Below, piece after piece: positions 1 through 13,800 of a stretch of 64,000 nucleotides of DNA. This stretch comes from Ricordea florida (taxonomy: Eukaryota; Cnidaria; Anthozoa; Corallimorpharia; Ricordeidae). The DNA is taken from contig OX453286.1 of assembly GCA_949710005.1 (NCBI GenBank), positions 5,398,701 to 5,462,700 on the forward strand, read 5' to 3'. The position numbers and the translations under genes are program-made. The notes beneath the pieces were generated by a model. The model saw only the letters and a program-made list of their open reading frames with translations, ran no database searches and was not told the DNA's origin. Numbering within the stretch: position 1 is the first letter of the stretch; each line of letters starts with the position of its first letter.

Positions 1-1308
1 GTCTATGAGAATTTGGGCTGGAAGGAGGTTACAAACCACCACAAAAAAAGAAAAGGATCTAAAAAGTCTGCAATGACCAACACATTAATTACACTAAGCG
101 CTCAAGTTTGCCATCATCCTTTATATGACTCATCATTTTACACTTTCTAAGAAGGTAAGAAATTAAACTCTACAAGTTGTATGTTAAAATACTATCACGG
201 TAGGGGGGGTGGGATGGAGTGACGAGTCAACTACCTAATGCAATGAGCGTCCTATCGCCGAAATTCACCGAGCCAATGATGTCCATCGGTTAAGTTGCTA
301 GGCAACAAGTGTATAATGCAGTGAGAATTACTTTATCGAGTATTGACTGCGCACGCGCATCATACATATACTTGCAAGGCAACGAAACATTTGTCATGGC
401 GCACGACGTTGTTTCCTGATTAGTGAAAACGGATCGGGAGCTACCAGAAAGTCATGACTGCTAATCTATTCCGAACCTAGCAGGTAAATATTAACAACAG
501 GGAGTGCGCAGGGAATTTTCAAGCTTGGCTCAAATAATACACAGACGAGATAATTGCTAAAAAATAACATTGCTGTACGGGAGCTGGATATCATTCATTT
601 CTCTTCTTTCTTTCTGTCACGGATAAATTAAACACTCGTTTCAAAATAAATAAATGAACAATTCATACCTCAATACAAAAGAAAACTCGAGATTGTAGTA
701 CGAGAAGGACTACGAGAGTGATTATTTTCAAGTAAAGGAGTACAAGCCTCGAGAGGAAGCGTCATTTTACCGGGTGAAAAATGCACGCATAAGAATCGGA
801 TTCATTTTGGCGGAAAAACCGTGATCAGTTCTGAGAGAGCGTCGTGGCAAGAAGGCGCGGAAACTAAGCTTAGTGGAATAAGGCAAATTACAAAAAAAGA
901 AGCTAAAAGCGTTGAACTTCTAAAACCCCTATCCTGCTGCATCTGGTAATAATCTAAGTGTTTTCTTTTATAACTCTTTGTCGCTGACAGGGAAAAATAA
1001 GGCCAAGAAACGCTTTTTTTTTTTCGGGAAATCGACATTTCTTCATTGAAATTCTCAATCTCGTAATCGCAAATGTACCTTGACAACCCTAAAAAATTCC
1101 TACAAATGGAACAAGTCCATTAAGTTCCAGCCTAGATGGTGTCGTTCCCTAAACTATTATTTCAAAAAGATTTTCCCATCCCCTGACGGGAGATAAAACT
1201 GATCTTGAATATCATAAAATCAAAGTGTAGTAAATACAAGCGGTAGTCCAAGTTAAAATTGAACAATTGTAATGATTCTTGAAGTCCACAGTCCAAGGAA
1301 AGGCTTGA
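1..1308. other. 3' flank of the topoisomerase I gene; no gene seen
   Basis: This stretch lies downstream of the topoisomerase I stop codon on the minus strand. I see no exon with splice sites, no RNA gene and no clear AATAAA signal for the minus strand. The short open frames here have no recognisable protein signature. It probably contains the 3' untranslated region and intergenic DNA. Confidence 0.5.
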
Positions 1309-4300
1309 TCAAAACACAAAATCTGAGCCAGCCATATCGATTGCCCAAGCAAACTTCTCCCGTTGTGTCTTGTTATAGGTTTTTTCAACCGGCACATCGT
1401 GCTTTTTGCACCTGAGGAATAGAACAGAACGAACTTAGAACATACAAGTGTTCATTGGACATCGGAGATTGGAGAATTCTCCAGCTACTACGAAAAATTC
1501 TCCGGTCAAATTTAGATGGCCTAAGCTAGTTTTAAATTCAGACATGGAGTGCTTTCAGAATATTCTCCTGTTACTTTAGACAATTCTCCTGCTGCTACAA
1601 TTCTTCTGCTGCTACAATTCTTATTGAAAAACCTGAACATAAGGACAACCTTGGCTGCAAAGGTCGTCATTTCGTTTCGCCGGAAAATTGCTTTTGACTG
1701 AACAATCATCTGCCCAACTAGGAGTGCAGAAATTCAACAAAAACAGTAGTACCATGACATAGGTACCAACATTTCGTATGGTAGCCCTAATGCTCAAAAG
1801 GTCAACGCCTTTAGAATCTTACAGAGGTATTTCTTATCTTATAGTTTACCTAATTCATATTTTAAGGAGACACGGTAGAGTAGTGGCTGTGGTGTCGGAG
1901 TTCAGAGTGGGAGGTCCGAAATTCAAGCCCTGGTGATGGCACAATGCTGTTTTCTTAGACAAGAAATTTTAGCTCACACTGTCTCTATCCGCCCAGGGCC
2001 GGGTTGTTCGAAGCAGGGTTTAATGTAACCCAGGGTTAGTGTTAAATTTAAATACAGATACGACAGCTTAAAAAGCACTTTCAGTATAATTCTTTTTTAA
2101 TACAATTTGATGATTGTATGCTGTAAAAAAAGAGAGAAAGTTATCGAGCAAAATGCTTTTTACCAAAAGGAAAGAAACCCGGGTTAAAATTTAACCCTGG
2201 GTGAGCACTAATCGGCCTTCGAACAACCGGCCACTTGTGTATAAATGGGTACCAGCGATATAATGCTGGGGGTAGCCCTACGTTGGACTAGCATCCCATC
2301 CAGGGGGGAGTAATAATACTCCCAGGTGATTCACGCTACTGAAACAGGAATAAGCTGGGCCTCCTGTGGCACCAACGGGTCTCCTGTGGCACCTGCTATG
2401 TAATGCTGGGGGTAACCCTGTGTTGGACTAGCAACCCGTCCAGGGGGGAGTAATAATACTCCCAGCTGGTACATGCTACTGAACCAGGAATAAGCTGGGC
2501 CTCCTGTGGTACCAGTGGGTCTCCTGTGGCACCTGCTATGTAATGCAAGGGGTAACCCTGTGTTGGTCCAGCATCCCATCCAGGGGGAGTAACAATACTC
2601 CCAGGTGCTTCATGCTACTGGAACCGGGATAAACTCCGGCCGTGTGGGCTTTAAGGCCTGAGCGCGCCTTCATTGTAAACGTTAGCCCTAACGCTAGAAA
2701 GACCAACACTATTACTATATTTTTCTATATTTTCCTGGTGCCGTCCTCGGTGTCGTGTTTACCTATTCCGCACGCTAAAGTTGGCTTACTTACCAAGCCA
2801 CAGTGATTCGTGGATCCAAATAATTTAACTTGGAGGTGCCAAGCGCGATCTCTTTATTCTCTTCTTTGTCAGTTGCAGTCACCTCCAGTTTAAAAAGCTG
2901 CTCTTCAAGTCTCTGAACCTGGGCTTTTTTCTTCTCTAGCTGCCTAAAGAAAATAGCACAGAATTCTCCTTGTTGGTATATCATACACTGTTCACCTACA
3001 ACGAAAGCACACAATTTTGGTCCCAGAGCCCGTCAACCCTTGACCAGCAGTCGGAAAGGACGGTAACTACTTGGTGTAAGTAGTTACTGTAGTTACCGTG
3101 ACTGGTAACTACTTGGTGTAGGCTGTGGGTCGAGAGGTTCACCATTAATAGAGTGGTCTGCGTTATAAATATAGTCGCCGAGCTTTACTTTAGCAACCTC
3201 AGCTGTACTCTCGCCATACTCATCCTAACCGTACTTCAGTGTCCTTAATCATCCCATGTTTACTTTAGCGTCCTCACTGTGTGAGTGCCTACACCAAGTA
3301 GTTACCGAAAGGACGTCGTTCCCAACTGCTGGTCAAGGGGACGCACGCTCTGGAAAGAGACTGCTCTACACAAGTGGGAGAGAAGGGGGCTACGGCCACT
3401 GTTTCGTGCCTTTTGAGGCAATTCAGAACAAATTCAGCACGGTATATCGACACAGCAAAGCAAAAACAAGAGTCGCATCCCAACAAAGCGAGGACAAGCA
3501 TTTATAAATTTTTCTATCCTAACTCAACACACATATTTGTTACTTACCGGGTGGTGTGTCCTTGGTCTTGAGTACGGCCTCAAGTACTCTGAGGGCCGTA
3601 CTCAAGACTAAGGGCACAGTTTTTTTCTATACGGGTCGACCTAGCCTGGTAAATAGTAAATAATAAGATGTCTTCCTTTTAAAGCAAGAAAAGAGACAGG
3701 ACATTCCTACAGTGGGGAAAAATTCCGGCCCGTGGGCCGTATCGTAAAAGGTTGGACCGGTCACGCGCGCATGATTAGCCAATCGAATTCGAGGATTTAG
3801 GATTCCGGCCCGTTCAGATGCTTGAGAACAAAATAAATACATTTATTTCACGTCCTCTCGGGGCTTTTGAGTGAAATATTTAACCAAATAGAACATAACC
3901 CTTGCTACGAATCCCAACTGGCGTGAGGCGGACCAGTTGGCAATTTGCAAGCGTGGTCGAGAATCGATTGCAGTATTACACATCTAGGTAGTGGTCAGGA
4001 CGGGACTTGCCGACATTTGGGCACAATAGACCGGGATCTCGGCAAGTGGACCAGCCTAGCTTCTGATATAATTGAAATGAGATGACTACACAAAAAAGGA
4101 GGTGAAAGTTGAGATCAAAGTAAACAAGTACTAATACGATGATCAGAGAAAGGTTTTCTTACTTCTTCCTTTACGACAATTTAAGATGTACAGCAGAGTA
4201 AAAGTAAAAATCTACTTACTTCATTGTTTTTTCATCCTTGCACTCTTTCAGCTGAATTCTCAATTCCTTGGCTTCCTTTTTGGCATCCTTAATCGCTGTC

Positions 4301-5473
4301 TTCTTCTCTGAAATCTATCATATCAGACAACATTGCTAGAAAAGTACGCAAAATATGGATAACCGCCGCCGGTTAGCTCAGTTGGTAGAGCACCGAACTA
4401 CCGTGCAGGGGGTCGCGTGTTCAAACCCCGGCCGGAACAACACTCATGGTCTTTAAATAACTGAAGAGAAAGTGCTGCCTTTGTAATGACATCAGCATAT
4501 GGTTAGATTTTCTAGTCTTCTCGGATAAGGACGATAAACCGTAGGTCCCTTGTTCATGATAACTTCGTTGGACATAAAAGAACCCACGCACTGATCGTAA
4601 AGAGTAGGGGACGTAGTTCCCGGTTTTGTGGTCTGGCCTTTGGGTTGGCGCTTCACATAGGGATAACCTCATTGTGCCTTTCCCTCTTGGAAAGCATTGT
4701 CCAAGAAAAATAAGTATGTATGGATGTATGGATGGTTCAAAACGGCCGAGAGAACGCTTAAAGTTCTAAAGTTACTTTTTCTTTTTCTTTTTTTGCCTTT
4801 CGTGTAAAGTTATTTTTCGTTTTCATGTGCGGGCGAAAGTACGCATAGCAAGCTACTGGACAGTTCTGTCCGGTAGCGTTGCTTGTTTTACTATACAGTG
4901 TGCTTGTAATCATCAGTGGCTCAAGCAATGCATTGTGACCACCCGTGGAAAGCTACTGAACAATAGTCATTATGGCACTGTTTGTTTTACTGAACAAAGT
5001 GGTTCCAGCGTTTTTCATCTCTGAATCAAACCATGCAGTGGGACCATTCTTTGGAAAGCTACGAAACAGTACTGTACTGTAGTACTGTTTGTTTTACTAT
5101 ACAATGTGGTCCTAACTTTTTCATCTATAGATCAAACCCTGCAGTGTGACAATTCTTTGTAAAGTTCATGCACAGTGTGGTTCTAATTTTTTCATCTGTG
5201 GATCAAACCGTGCACTGTAACCACTCTTAGGAAAGCTGTTGAACAGTACTGTACTGTGGTAGTTTGTTTCACTATACAGCGTGGTTCTACCTTTTTCATC
5301 TGTGGTAAAACATTGCGTCGTGATCATTCTTTCGAAAGGTATACAGCCCTGCAAATTCGTCTTAGTTTCCAACAGAAACCGAAAGAAGGTATAGTCGTAT
5401 ATAGCAAATTTCCGTGAAATACCTTGTTTTGAAGATTGCTCATGGTTTTCTCGAAGGTCTTGGGAACTGTGCG
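1309..5473 (-). CDS. Topoisomerase I linker and catalytic C-terminal exons
   Basis: Four exons were placed: 5423-5473 ([17 protein letters not shown]), 4220-4307 (Lys/Glu-rich coiled-coil linker), 2794-2943 and 1309-1411. Exon 2794-2943 holds the invariant box [18 protein letters not shown], whose tyrosine is the nucleophile that forms the covalent DNA link. A tryptophan codon is split between this exon and the last one, which continues CKK and ends [11 protein letters not shown] before the stop. Ending in an acidic or aromatic phenylalanine tail is normal for the family. A SINE lies in the intron just upstream of the linker exon in transcript order (4367-4735), and a satellite block lies at 4845-5290. 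Confidence 0.93.
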
Positions 5474-5858
5474 CTATCAATCAAACAAACAGTTAACAAT
5501 GTTAGAAGCAAACAACTGTCACAAACCTAGTCATCACTATCGGGCTTTCCATGTTAATAAGGTCGAATTAACAGCGTGAAAGCAAGAACAACCGCGTGGC
5601 GAACGCGGATCGGGGGACTGGGGGAGGTGGAGAATGTCCCGGATTGACACTAGATAAGATGCAACGTTCTTCATGATAGACCCCACGAAGTGTGTCATCA
5701 CAAATATACAATGTTCGCTTCCACTGTCTGTGATCAATGGGTATAGTCTCGTTCAAAACTCGAAATTTACTATTAGGGAGAATTAGCCAATTGATGGAAA
5801 ACAATTCCCTTTTTCTTCTCCAATCTGATTAAGAACTAATGAAATCACAATCAGCTAC

Positions 5859-5898
<40 letters not shown>

Positions 5899-7512
5899 GT
5901 ATAAATACTCAGGTGATTATACAAAATCGCGCGCTCTGATTGGTTCGCTGTCTCAGCCGATAATCACCTCGACGAACAAAATGGCTTCCAGTCGTTGGCG
6001 CGCTTTGATAAAATAAATTTTGTTTTGTCTTATAAAATGTTTTTCTTTTCTTTTTTGAAATAATCACCTGTTTATTTATACTAAAACAATTATTCGCCTC
6101 AGGCTCAGTGATTCTCGGTGAATATTCACCTCGACTTCGTCTCGACTTCGTCTCGGTGAATATTCACCGAGAATCACTTCGCCTCCGGCGAATAATTGTT
6201 AAATATATATATTTTTTTCCGGGAGGTTATCCTTTCTCTAGCTCAGCACTGTGAAAATAGTCCGTTCTGCTTACCTGATGGTTACAGAGGATGGCCACTG
6301 CACGGTTCGCTCGGTTGTAGGTGAGAATTTTAGCGTTCACGTTGTCATCAAGCTTCGTGAGTTTATCAAGTTGTTCTTGTAACGTCATGGAAGCGTTATA
6401 GGTCCTAAACACCTTGGCTGTCAGGCCATCCATCAACTCAGATAAGTACTTGTTCAGCGATGTAGTCTGCACAGAAAAGGAACGAATAAAAATGCTTGGC
6501 CCGGGCTCGACAAAAACTTGAATCTCAGCTTGTCCTTTGGGCGAGCAGCTCTCAGTCAAAGTTTGCTTCCCCGGATCACTTGCTAGTCTCCTTTGCAACA
6601 GTTGCCTGCCTCGTCACGTAGCTAAGTGGAGAAGCGTTGCGTGACAAGCCAGATAACTGCAGCAAAGGAGACAAGTCAACTGCCTGCTTACTCAGATCTT
6701 TCAGACGATAAATCTGCAGCGATAGCAGGTGAAACACTTCTGTCCAAACCTAAGTTCAAGTTAAACGCAGTTTGGTGACATTTAAAGTAAATAATGACCA
6801 GCAATAGACTTCATAGTCTCGCCTGTTTGTCCGTCACGCAAGTTGTCAGGGAAATTTAATCACCTGAGAGCGCAGTTAACCCGTCTCTGACGACCGGGAC
6901 GGGACTTTTGTCGAGTCCTGTTAGCCAAGCCAAAATGCCAGAAACAGTCTTAAGAAGAGAACAAAGCAGCCCCCGAGTAACTGCTACACAAATTGTATAG
7001 GTAATCAAATGATTTTTAGTGCCATTTGGAATAAACACGCAAAAGTAAATTTTTCAAAGACTAGAAATTGCACAAGACCGTAAGGAGAGTGTAATTATTA
7101 TTATTATTATTATAATCATTATCATTATCACTATTATTATTTTGATGAAAGATTTCATTTTTGTTGTCATGAATCATTTTCATAACTTGCGGACACGGGC
7201 CTGAGCGAGTTAAGTTACACTCAATCATTTACATTCAACAATTATATTATAGGCAGTATATCAACATCTCAATTATTATTATGATGATGATGATGATGTC
7301 CATTCCTTGTAGACCCAGGCTAAACAAGGATGTTCGGCCTGGTTTATAGTCCTTTGGAGCGGGTTACAACAAGTCACCACAGGTCCCAGAACTCTCTTTT
7401 CCTTCTTCTTACAGGGTCAGTACTTTCCTTAGTATTAGTATGCTGTCCCCAACAATGCTGTTTTCTGGATAACTTGCACCCTCACGTTCACGCCGATTCG
7501 CTTCATGTACCC

Positions 7513-7560
<48 letters not shown>

Positions 7561-10500
7561 AACATTAAATTTTAAATTTCTGCACACAATTTCAATTTTT
7601 TGGACCAAATTTCAACTTTCTGCATTGTTTGGGATTAACTGACGTGTTCTCAGCCAATTTGGGCGTTGAAATTTTTCCATGTGTATTATTACCAATGTAA
7701 TGCACCAAATGTAAAATACAATGTACTTACTGTTAGTCTATCAAAGAGGTCATCGCCGTCTGCTTTTTGCTTCATAAAAATACTAAGATTCTTGAATACC
7801 TGATAAATAAAACAAAAGTTTCCTTTTAATTGCATCCAAATAAAGCGAGGGTGGCAACGTTCAAAAAGAGGGACAGTACATGTATCAAGATGGGCAGTGA
7901 CCGCTAATAATTCAGTCCGAAAAATCGATCGGAATAAAACAAACAGAAGCTGAAAAATGAGTAAAAAATTCTGCTCTAAAAACATGAAAATCAGTTCTCC
8001 ATAGAGCCAGCTGTCTCGCACGCATTTAAAGAGGTTGGCACTTGCTACGGTCTCAATGTCTGGTCACGGGATCTGTTAAGAACTAGGTTATCCCCATCAT
8101 TTCTACTCAATAAATATATCCAGCCTGCGTGGCCAGCGTTTAAAGGTGAAAAGAGAAGAGAGTTCGGGTGCGAGGAGATCGCGCGCGAAGCGTGAGCGCG
8201 TGACCTCAACCCTTGCGTGTCGCGCTCGAACTTCACACACTGGGACTCCCCTTGCCTCCTCCCCTTTGAAGCTGGACACGGAAGCTGAAATGCAGGGTTT
8301 TCGTTTGACGCGGAGGCCGGACGTTTGGTCTGATCGTTTCCCATTCCATGTCCGGTACTTTGAGACCAATATTTGAGGGTTTTGGCGCGCTCGCAAGGCG
8401 CCTAGCAGCGCCAAAAACTGTCACGTCCGGTGCTTTCAGAAATATGTCCGCTTCTTTACAAAACTGTTGAAAACCACGAAAATGTAACCAACCTTCTTTT
8501 CCACTGGGACAAAGTTCCAGTACCGGACGGAATCCTTACCAAGGAAGTCAAATTCTACTACATACTCTTTGTTTTCCCACTGTTCATGTAACTCTGCAAG
8601 GAAGGATGGAAGGATGAACGATTTAAAGGGTTAACCTACACTTAACAAATCGAAGAGCGTCAAAGAAAATGTTTTTTCAGAGCGTGACCAACATTGTGAC
8701 ACAAAGAAAGAGCAAGCGTTGTCAATAACTTTCTCGCAATCTGATTGGTTTATTCCCCAAAATGAGCGTTTCTAATTGGCTATTGCTTTGCGTGACACAT
8801 TGACGCGAGCAGCGTTGTCTAGACTCTTATCGACAACGGCAAATTAGCCAATCAGATTGCGAGATTAGTAGCAATTGTGGTAAAAATCCGCATCGATCCT
8901 AGTCGACTATGTCCTGCGGCAATCCTCGTGTGTGTTACTAAAGCTTGATACAAGTGGAGTCATTTTAATGTAGCAGAAGCAGAAAATAAGACTTGAAACG
9001 TGTAACGCCTTTGAACGCCTTCAACTACACCTTGTCCACAATATCAACTACCATTGGAAAATATACAGAAACTAAATGAAACACAAGAAATTGGAATAAT
9101 CAAACAAGTTGATAAAGTAAGTCATACCACCGTAAGTTATACCCACTGTCCGGTGGTATAACTCACTTTAGTATATATGTTGTAGTTCAATTTTTTCCTT
9201 GGTTCAAATTTCATTTTCCTTTGTTTTCTGGTATGGTAATGTATGATAATGAGTTTAAAAGAAAGGAAAATAAAATTTGAACCAAGGAAAAAGTTGAACT
9301 ACAACATATACCAACTTAGCAACCTTGGCATTTTGAGCAATCTGATTGGCTCTCCACCTTTTCGACGTGCTATGAAATCGGGACAGGGGACTGAGGCAAG
9401 TAGTTTCCAAATATGGTACTTGGGAAATATTGAATCTGGACAAGCTGTGAGCGTGAGTTAAACGTTTTATTCTTATGGATTTCTGGCAAAAGACGATGAA
9501 CTTACTTATGTGCTCAAATCGCAATGAGCAACAGCCTACGGTGTCTGCCGTTTCCTCATCCTTTTCGTGGCCAGCACGAAGAGCAAGCTGAGTTTGAGGA
9601 AAAGAAGAAGACATAATCAAAAACAGTTAATAAGAAAATACTTTACTTAAGTACCAGCACATTTAGCACAGTGAAAGAATCATGATAGTACAGTGATTTA
9701 GGCGTTAGGTAGAAAGTACCTGGTTCGAATCCTAGTAAAGACGCTATGTAGTTTCCTAAGACAATGGATTTAACCCTAAACTTACTGTCTCTCTCTCTAT
9801 CAAGGTCTATAAATTGGTACCAACCATATAACAACCAATCCAGGTGGATCAATAATACTCCTAGAGGCTTTAGTAAACTAGTTTTGTTCTCCCAAGGAGT
9901 TAGAATGGGTCAAACCATGACCTGTCACAAGTTCTCGCCTTTTCTGAACGCCAGGTTAAGTTGTGAGGTATCAGAATAGTAATTCGAATGACTCGAAACA
10001 TCAGCAGACAGATTCTTAGAGTGAACTACTTAGGTGAACTTAGCAGTACGTCACGGTCTTCTCGGCCTATTTGTACCTACCTTGTCTATAAAGTAAAGTG
10101 CAACACCTCTGTCAAAAAGAAAAGAGTATGAAAACGAAGTGAGATTCAACAACAACAGCAGGGTGTCAGTTAAAACGGCGACTCGGGATTGGCGTTCATT
10201 GCCCTTTGTTAGTTTGCTTAAGACCCCGTTTGTATGGAGAAAAGTTGCCCCGACCTTAAGGGTCACCCGTCCAACTTTTCCTATACTTCTTCTGCTGCTA
10301 ACCGTTTCTACGAGAAAGAGCCGCCTGGCAGGGTCACCCTCTTTCGAAAGTAGAGTAACCCTTTCCATTTAGACACTTTGGCTCGACTGGCCGGGGCAGC
10401 TCGGTCACGGATTTGCTACAGGGAGCAAACGCGACGACAAATCACCATTGTGAATTTGGAAAATTCTTGTCCTAGTCTCACACGGCCAGCTATTAAATCG

Positions 10501-10787
10501 GTTACACGGGTGAACTTTATATCATTAAGTTGACTCAGCTTGGAGGGTTCACCTTCCTACCCGGGACCACTTTTCTCTAATACAAACAGGGCCGAAGTGC
10601 ATTAGGAATTTCCTGGACGCCCCATGATGAACCAAAGTTTAAGCAGAGTAATAATGCTTCACCTTTTACCAGGTCACGATCACGTGCACGATCCATCATT
10701 GGTTACTCGTTGTGTTTATCACTGACTGCACAAGCATGGTCTTAAAGTCACCTTCCAAATAAACCTGTTGCAAAGATCCCCCCCCCC

Positions 10788-10830
<43 letters not shown>

Positions 10831-13800
10831 GCGTACAGTGTCGATGTAAAATAATTTTCACGTGTTTTACTTCCCATGATCTACATTGCCCTAGGAGGAG
10901 GAGACTCAGAGATAATGATGTTCCCATGAAAATAATGAAAAGTGTCTCAACTGTTTTTGTTATTCTTTTTTTTTTTTCGTTGATTTTTTTTTATTTTTGT
11001 TTGCTTGTCTGTTTGTTTTTTATTAATATTAGTATTTTTCTAGGATAGTAGGTGTAAACATTTCCTTCAATTGGTAATGGTGGTCCGTCGTTTGCACAAC
11101 GAGGGATATTCAAACCAACAGTTATTTACCTCTGCCGTATTCTCATCTCCTTGTCTTTCCAGTCTCGTCGATAATCGTCTCGTATTCTTTGGACACAATT
11201 CTATTAAAAGAAAAGGCCTCCTTTTTACCACAACCAGTTTACGATAAAACTGAATGTTAAAAAAACTTAATTAAAAGAAACTGTGATCTCACTGGATCTT
11301 AAAATCTTCGTTGTGTCATTACCTCCGCCTGTCTGTTTGTTTATTTGTCTGTCTGTCTGTTAATCGTTTTACGCAAAAACTAATCAACGGATTTGCACCA
11401 AATTTGGTGGAAAGGTCGCAAATATACCCAGGATCAATCTATTAAGATTTGGGATTTATCCGGATTAAACTCCGGATCTCAGATCCAGATGAGTGTAATA
11501 TCAGGTGTACATATGTGGCGGGGCGGAGGTATGCGCTCTACCGAGTGCTCTTCTAGTTAAATAGTGTGGTGATACAGTGCGCAGATACAGTATTATGTTT
11601 CTTACTACTCTAGGACAGACAAATATACAAAACACAGTGCGAGAGAAATTTCGGCCCAGAAACCCGTTTCTCAAAAGGCCCGGTAACTTATTCTGTATAA
11701 TGAATAATCATATCCACATTGCGCCAGTAAATTTCTGTATGGAGAATACCCGATTTGATCAAACAATTGATAACAGAGAAAGTGTTAGATTATCAACAAA
11801 GTTCATTAATGTTGATCAATAACTTAAACTCTCATTAGCAGTTATTACTATGTATAGTACTATACTGTATTTATATCACAAGGAGAAATCAGATGCTGAT
11901 CATTTAAGTGTTGGGAGGCAGCTTAGTGAGGGCGTCCCACTTGAGAGCTTCTCGTCCCAGGATCAACTCCCCTCCGCACCACTAGCTGGATTTGTAACAC
12001 GGTCATCCAGAGTTTCAAATCCTCGAGCACGCTTGTAAATAGCCAACTGGTCTGCCTTCTTTCCAGATGGGATTCATACCATAGTTTTTGTTTTGTTTTC
12101 AATGTTTGTTTCTCTTTTCACTTACCCCTCAAATACAACGGCACCAACATAAAATGATGATGATGATGACGACGACGATGATACTGATGATGATGGTGAT
12201 AATGACGATGATAATGACGACGATAATGATGACGATGATGAAGATGAAGATAATGATGATGATGATAATTATGACGATGATGAAGATGACGATAATAATG
12301 ATAATGATATGGTAATGATGACGATGATGAAGATGATGATGATGATGATGATAATGACGACTGATGATGATTATCATTATTATTATTATTATGTAAAGTG
12401 CACACATTTTATTTTGCCATACCTTAAGTTTTCTCGCAGTTTCATATTTCTGCCAGTCTTTCTCACCCTAAGAGATAAAATTTACAAAGCATATAAATAC
12501 AAAAGCCAAATGGTAAGTGTCAACAAGAACTACAGCAAAGATAAGCACGGAATCCCCACGGCCATGATAAAATGGTTTATCAAACGGTTTGATCAAGTTA
12601 GTTTCACCACTGTAAGATTTCTACGGGGTGCGAACGTTTCGAGTCACGGTAGTGTAGTCGTTAGCGTATTGGACTTCCGAGTAGGAGGGTCCGGAGTTCG
12701 AGTCCTGGTGATGGCACGGCGTTGTAACTTTACTCCACACAATCCCTCTCCACCCAGGTGTATACATGGCGATATAATGCTGGGGGTAACCCTGCGTTAG
12801 ACTAGCATCCCATCAAATAGGAAGCACTAAGGACTTTCAGGTTTGGGCCTCCTGTGGCTTCTGTGGGTCTCCTGTGGGTAACCGTGATATAATGCTGGGG
12901 GTGACCCTGCGTTAGACTATCATCCTATCAAATGGGAAGTACTAAGTACTTTCAGGTTTGGGCCTCCTGTGGCTTCTGTGGGTCTCCTGTGGGTAACCGT
13001 GATATAATGCTGGGGGTGACCCTGCGTTAGACTATCATCCTATCAAATGGGAAGTACTAAGTACTTTCAGGTTTGGGCCTCCTATGGCTTCTGTGGGTCT
13101 CCTGTGGTGATACAATGACAAGGGTGGCCATGCGTTGGTGTAGCATCCCCTTCAGGGGTGAGTAACATTACTCCAAGGTGCTTTATACTAACGAAACGTT
13201 TGTAGCGTTAGTCCTTCGTTCGAAAATTCGGATCAAGGAAGGTCTGGGTAACTGTGCACCTACCCCTCCCCTAACCAACCATTTACCCTAATTTTTAACT
13301 TATTATAACTTGTTGGGTTTGGGGAGGGGTAGGTGGCTAGTTGCCCAGATGCTTACTTTGATGCGAAAATTCTTACTTTATCAAATCGTTTGACAGACAA
13401 TATTTTGTGTGTTTCAATTTCCCACTGACGCAGCACCGGTTTCTTCAAAAAGTAAGTCCTTTGTACTTGTTAACACCACGACATGCAGACTTACGTCCCT
13501 ACATACTTACGCTTACGTCCTTGCGCAAAGCGTTACACAAGCTTAAGGTTAAAAAAAAGTCACTCTCACCTTTAATCTCGAAGTAGGGTTTAACATCACA
13601 TACTTATAACTTCCTTGAACATTCTCCACCCAACACGCTAGCCATGAAACCTAGAGAAGAAGAAGAAAGAACATTGTTGCTGGAGTTCCAATCACTTCAA
13701 GTTTCGGCACCGAAGTCAGCCTTATTTTGGTTAGTACACTGCAGGGCTAAAAATTGGCGGTTGCACGGTCGCCAGTGGCGAGTTAAAACTGACCAGGGCT

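Noticed and set aside
4371..4432. tRNA gene
   Set aside because: A and B boxes are present but the acceptor and T stems do not pair. The following 300 bp is shared with a second copy at 56350-56847, so it is a SINE.
7330..7575. Coding frame with poly-Ile tail
   Set aside because: The frame runs through an ATT microsatellite and lies in a topoisomerase I intron.
12088..12407. Met/Ile-rich or His/Ser-rich coding frames
   Set aside because: They are translations of a GAT/GAC microsatellite in several frames.
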